Positions 22,428 through 23,861 of a stretch of DNA of 23,861 bases are shown here, piece after piece. Positions within the stretch are counted from its first letter, which is position 1. Every line of letters begins with the position of its first letter. Position numbers and translations under genes: made by a program. The notes beneath the pieces are model-generated. The model was not told where the DNA came from. It saw only the letters and a program-made list of their open reading frames with translations, and searched no databases. Origin of the DNA: Dehalococcoidales bacterium (GTDB lineage Bacteria > Chloroflexota > Dehalococcoidia > Dehalococcoidales > UBA2162); contig JAENIS010000037.1 in the NCBI GenBank assembly GCA_016844285.1, forward strand, positions 1 to 23,861, in the 5' to 3' direction.

Positions 22428-23579
22428 ATGAACGAGGAAAGATTAGAAAGCCGGCTAAGTTCGCTAGTCAAGGGGAATAGCCCCGAAAACAGGAGGAAAC
22501 ACGCTTTAGAGGCAAAAAAGAAGGGTAAGAAAGTTATCGGTTTACAATGTACTTACTTCCCCATAGAAGTCATTTATGCTGCTGGAATGCACCCCTGGCG
22601 TGTCACTGGAACATGGGACGCTGACCTTTCCCGGTCTATCGTTTATCGTCCGATGGATTCTTGTCAGTATTGCTCCCACGCCCTGGAGGCATTGTTGAGG
22701 GGTGACCTCAAGTTTTTGGATGGGGTAATAGGCTCGAGCTGGGATGAGGACCGGAGGGGTTTGTTTGAAGCCTGGTGCTACGAAAGTAAGCCAGCTCTTA
22801 GTCTAAAGTACACTCCGCCCAGGAACAAAACTGAAATCTGCGAAAGATATTTTGCCGAGGAGATTTCCGAAATGGCGGCAGCTCTAGGCGATTTTAGCGG
22901 GCAAAAAGTTACTCAAGAGAGCCTTACCCAGGCGATAAAAGCCTGCAATCTGACGCGGCGTCTCGTCCTGCAGCTTTACGAATTACGCAAGCGGCCAGTG
23001 CCTCCCGTTTCCGGTGCCGAAGTTCTCGGTATCACCACGGCCAGCATGGTAATGGACAAGGACGACTTCAATACTGAGTTACAGGCTTTACTCCCTTATT
23101 TGGAGCGTCGCCAGGTTAAGGATAAATCCGGTGAGCCTCGTATCCTGATAACTTCGGATATGCTGGATAATCCTCAGTTCCTGGAGATAATCGAGAGCGA
23201 GGGATGCCAGATCGTAATGGACGACCTTGATACCGGCAGTCGCTACTTTCATAAACTCGTCGATGAATATGCTGAGGATGCCATTTCATCTCTAGCACGG
23301 CGCTATGCCTGGCGACCATCTGACCCCTCAGCCTACAATTGGGAGGAGCAAATCCAACAAATCGTCGAATGGGTGAAAGATTTCAGGGCAGATGGGGTTA
23401 TTGAGCTTTATGAAGAGTTTTCCCCCCCGCGCCAATGGCGGGCACCTTTACTGGTTCGGGAACTAGCCCGCCAGAATATCCCTCTGGTGCGGATAGGCCG
23501 GGGGTATGACGTGGGCAATGTGGGGCAATTAAGCACCAGGGTCGGTGCCTTCCTGGAAACGTTGGGGGTTGTGGTGTGA
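22428..23579 (+). CDS. 2-hydroxyacyl-CoA dehydratase, small subunit (HgdB/HadC-like)
   Basis: A 383-residue HGD-D family protein, shorter than the 9870 product and of the second-subunit type. It has GLQCTYFPIEVIYAAGMHPWRV (Cys41) and DSCQYCSHALEAL (Cys79, Cys82), the usual N-terminal cluster region, and the closing AGVIELYEEFSPP-like segment ending in NIPLVRIGRGYDVGNVGQLSTRVGAFLE. Where I recall relatives having a Cys in a DDxCxGxR motif, this protein reads D-D-L-D268-T-G-S-R, so one cluster ligand may be missing or different. AAGGAGG precedes the ATG. The next gene, 70 bases on, encodes the other subunit type, forming an alpha/beta pair. The reaction would be dehydration of an (R)-2-hydroxyacyl-CoA or an aryl-CoA reduction. 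The activator ATPase is not seen. Confidence 0.88.
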   Translation: MNEERLESRLSSLVKGNSPENRRKHALEAKKKGKKVIGLQCTYFPIEVIYAAGMHPWRVTGTWDADLSRSIVYRPMDSCQYCSHALEALLRGDLKFLDGVIGSSWDEDRRGLFEAWCYESKPALSLKYTPPRNKTEICERYFAEEISEMAAALGDFSGQKVTQESLTQAIKACNLTRRLVLQLYELRKRPVPPVSGAEVLGITTASMVMDKDDFNTELQALLPYLERRQVKDKSGEPRILITSDMLDNPQFLEIIESEGCQIVMDDLDTGSRYFHKLVDEYAEDAISSLARRYAWRPSDPSAYNWEEQIQQIVEWVKDFRADGVIELYEEFSPPRQWRAPLLVRELARQNIPLVRIGRGYDVGNVGQLSTRVGAFLETLGVVV

Positions 23580-23649
23580 TTTTAGCGGTGATGTCAGTCC
23601 ATCGGAAAATACGAAGGGCTATTAAAATAAAGAATCAGGAGGAGTAATA

Positions 23650-23861
23650 ATGTTTGTCCAGGATCAAATTGACAACGCACGCAGAAGGATAAAGAATATT
23701 GAGGAAAATCCTCGCCCCGAATATATGAAAACTAATAAGTTGCGTTACGAAATAGAACTGGAGGAGTGGCTGGAGCTTGACGAGAACTGGAAGGCCGGCA
23801 AGCCCTTTGCCATGCTCACCGGCGTCGGCGGGGCTGGTAGATTAACTCGACCTTTAGGATT
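23650..23861 (+). CDS. 2-hydroxyacyl-CoA dehydratase, large-subunit type (N-terminal part, cut by window edge)
   Basis: The ATG at 23650 follows AGGAGG and opens a frame to the window end (70 complete codons). MFVQDQIDNARRRIKNIEE and NWKAGKPFAMLTG match the N terminus of the 9870 product (QRRIKSIKDNP and HKAGKPFAYGG), so it is a paralogue of that subunit. It is the second gene of the operon begun at 22428 and the natural partner of that subunit. The cluster cysteines lie beyond the window. The N-terminal basic helix and charged repeat of Glu and Arg are also seen in the paralogue. Confidence 0.85.
   Translation, partial: MFVQDQIDNARRRIKNIEENPRPEYMKTNKLRYEIELEEWLELDENWKAGKPFAMLTGVGGAGRLTRPLG

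Overview
The window looks like chromosomal DNA of an anaerobic bacterium, most likely Chloroflexota and probably Dehalococcoidia-like. This is inferred from two family-5 solute-binding lipoproteins with long Pro/Thr/Ala spacers after the lipid-attachment cysteine, from catabolic genes for organic acids as CoA esters, from a [NiFe]-hydrogenase, and from many short palindromic repeats between genes. There is no rRNA, tRNA, CRISPR array or transposase. The genetic code is standard: TGA ends several genes here, for example at 8490-8492 and 18543-18545.

Layout. 1-290: start of a [NiFe]-hydrogenase small subunit (minus strand, cut by the window edge). 657-1071: two tiny convergent genes. 1314-3017: esterase and nitroreductase. 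3018-3534: hairpin repeats. 3535-4794: MFS transporter. 5430-11165: a plus-strand cluster of solute-binding lipoprotein, two class III CoA-transferases and one 2-hydroxyacyl-CoA dehydratase subunit. 11216-11797: acetate-transporter-family membrane protein. 12178-12699: a short redox gene. 16688-13023 (minus): a second solute-binding lipoprotein followed by a 2-enoate/dienoyl-CoA reductase-like flavoprotein. 17136-17631 (minus): Cys-rich Fe-S protein with an apparent frameshift. 17742-19847: short-chain dehydrogenase plus LarA-type nickel racemase. 20035-22078 (minus): GlcG/HbpS-like protein and a second MFS carrier. 22428-23861: the two subunits of a second 2-hydroxyacyl-CoA dehydratase (the second one truncated).

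Taken together (inference), the window encodes an anaerobic carboxylic-acid module: binding or uptake of an acid, oxidation or racemisation of 2-hydroxy acids (SDR, LarA), CoA activation (CoA-transferases), radical dehydration to enoyl-CoA (HgdB-type proteins) and reduction of the double bond (OYE-type flavoprotein). The logic resembles the reductive branch of amino-acid fermentation. The ATPase activator of the dehydratase, the nickel-pincer cofactor genes and the ABC permeases are not in the window.

The most unusual gene is at 12178-12699. It has an in-frame TGA exactly where a glutaredoxin has its first catalytic cysteine, followed by a hairpin that fits the bacterial SECIS model. It is therefore very probably a selenocysteine glutaredoxin (active site U-P-Y-C), and it is fused to a C-terminal PDZ domain. 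Routine gene calling would start it after the active site and miss this. Other notable points are a CoA-transferase pair in which one partner lacks the catalytic Asp, an Fe-S flavoprotein with a His in place of a cluster Cys, a MITE-like element in five copies, and a shared 12-base motif about 100 bases upstream of both lipoprotein genes.
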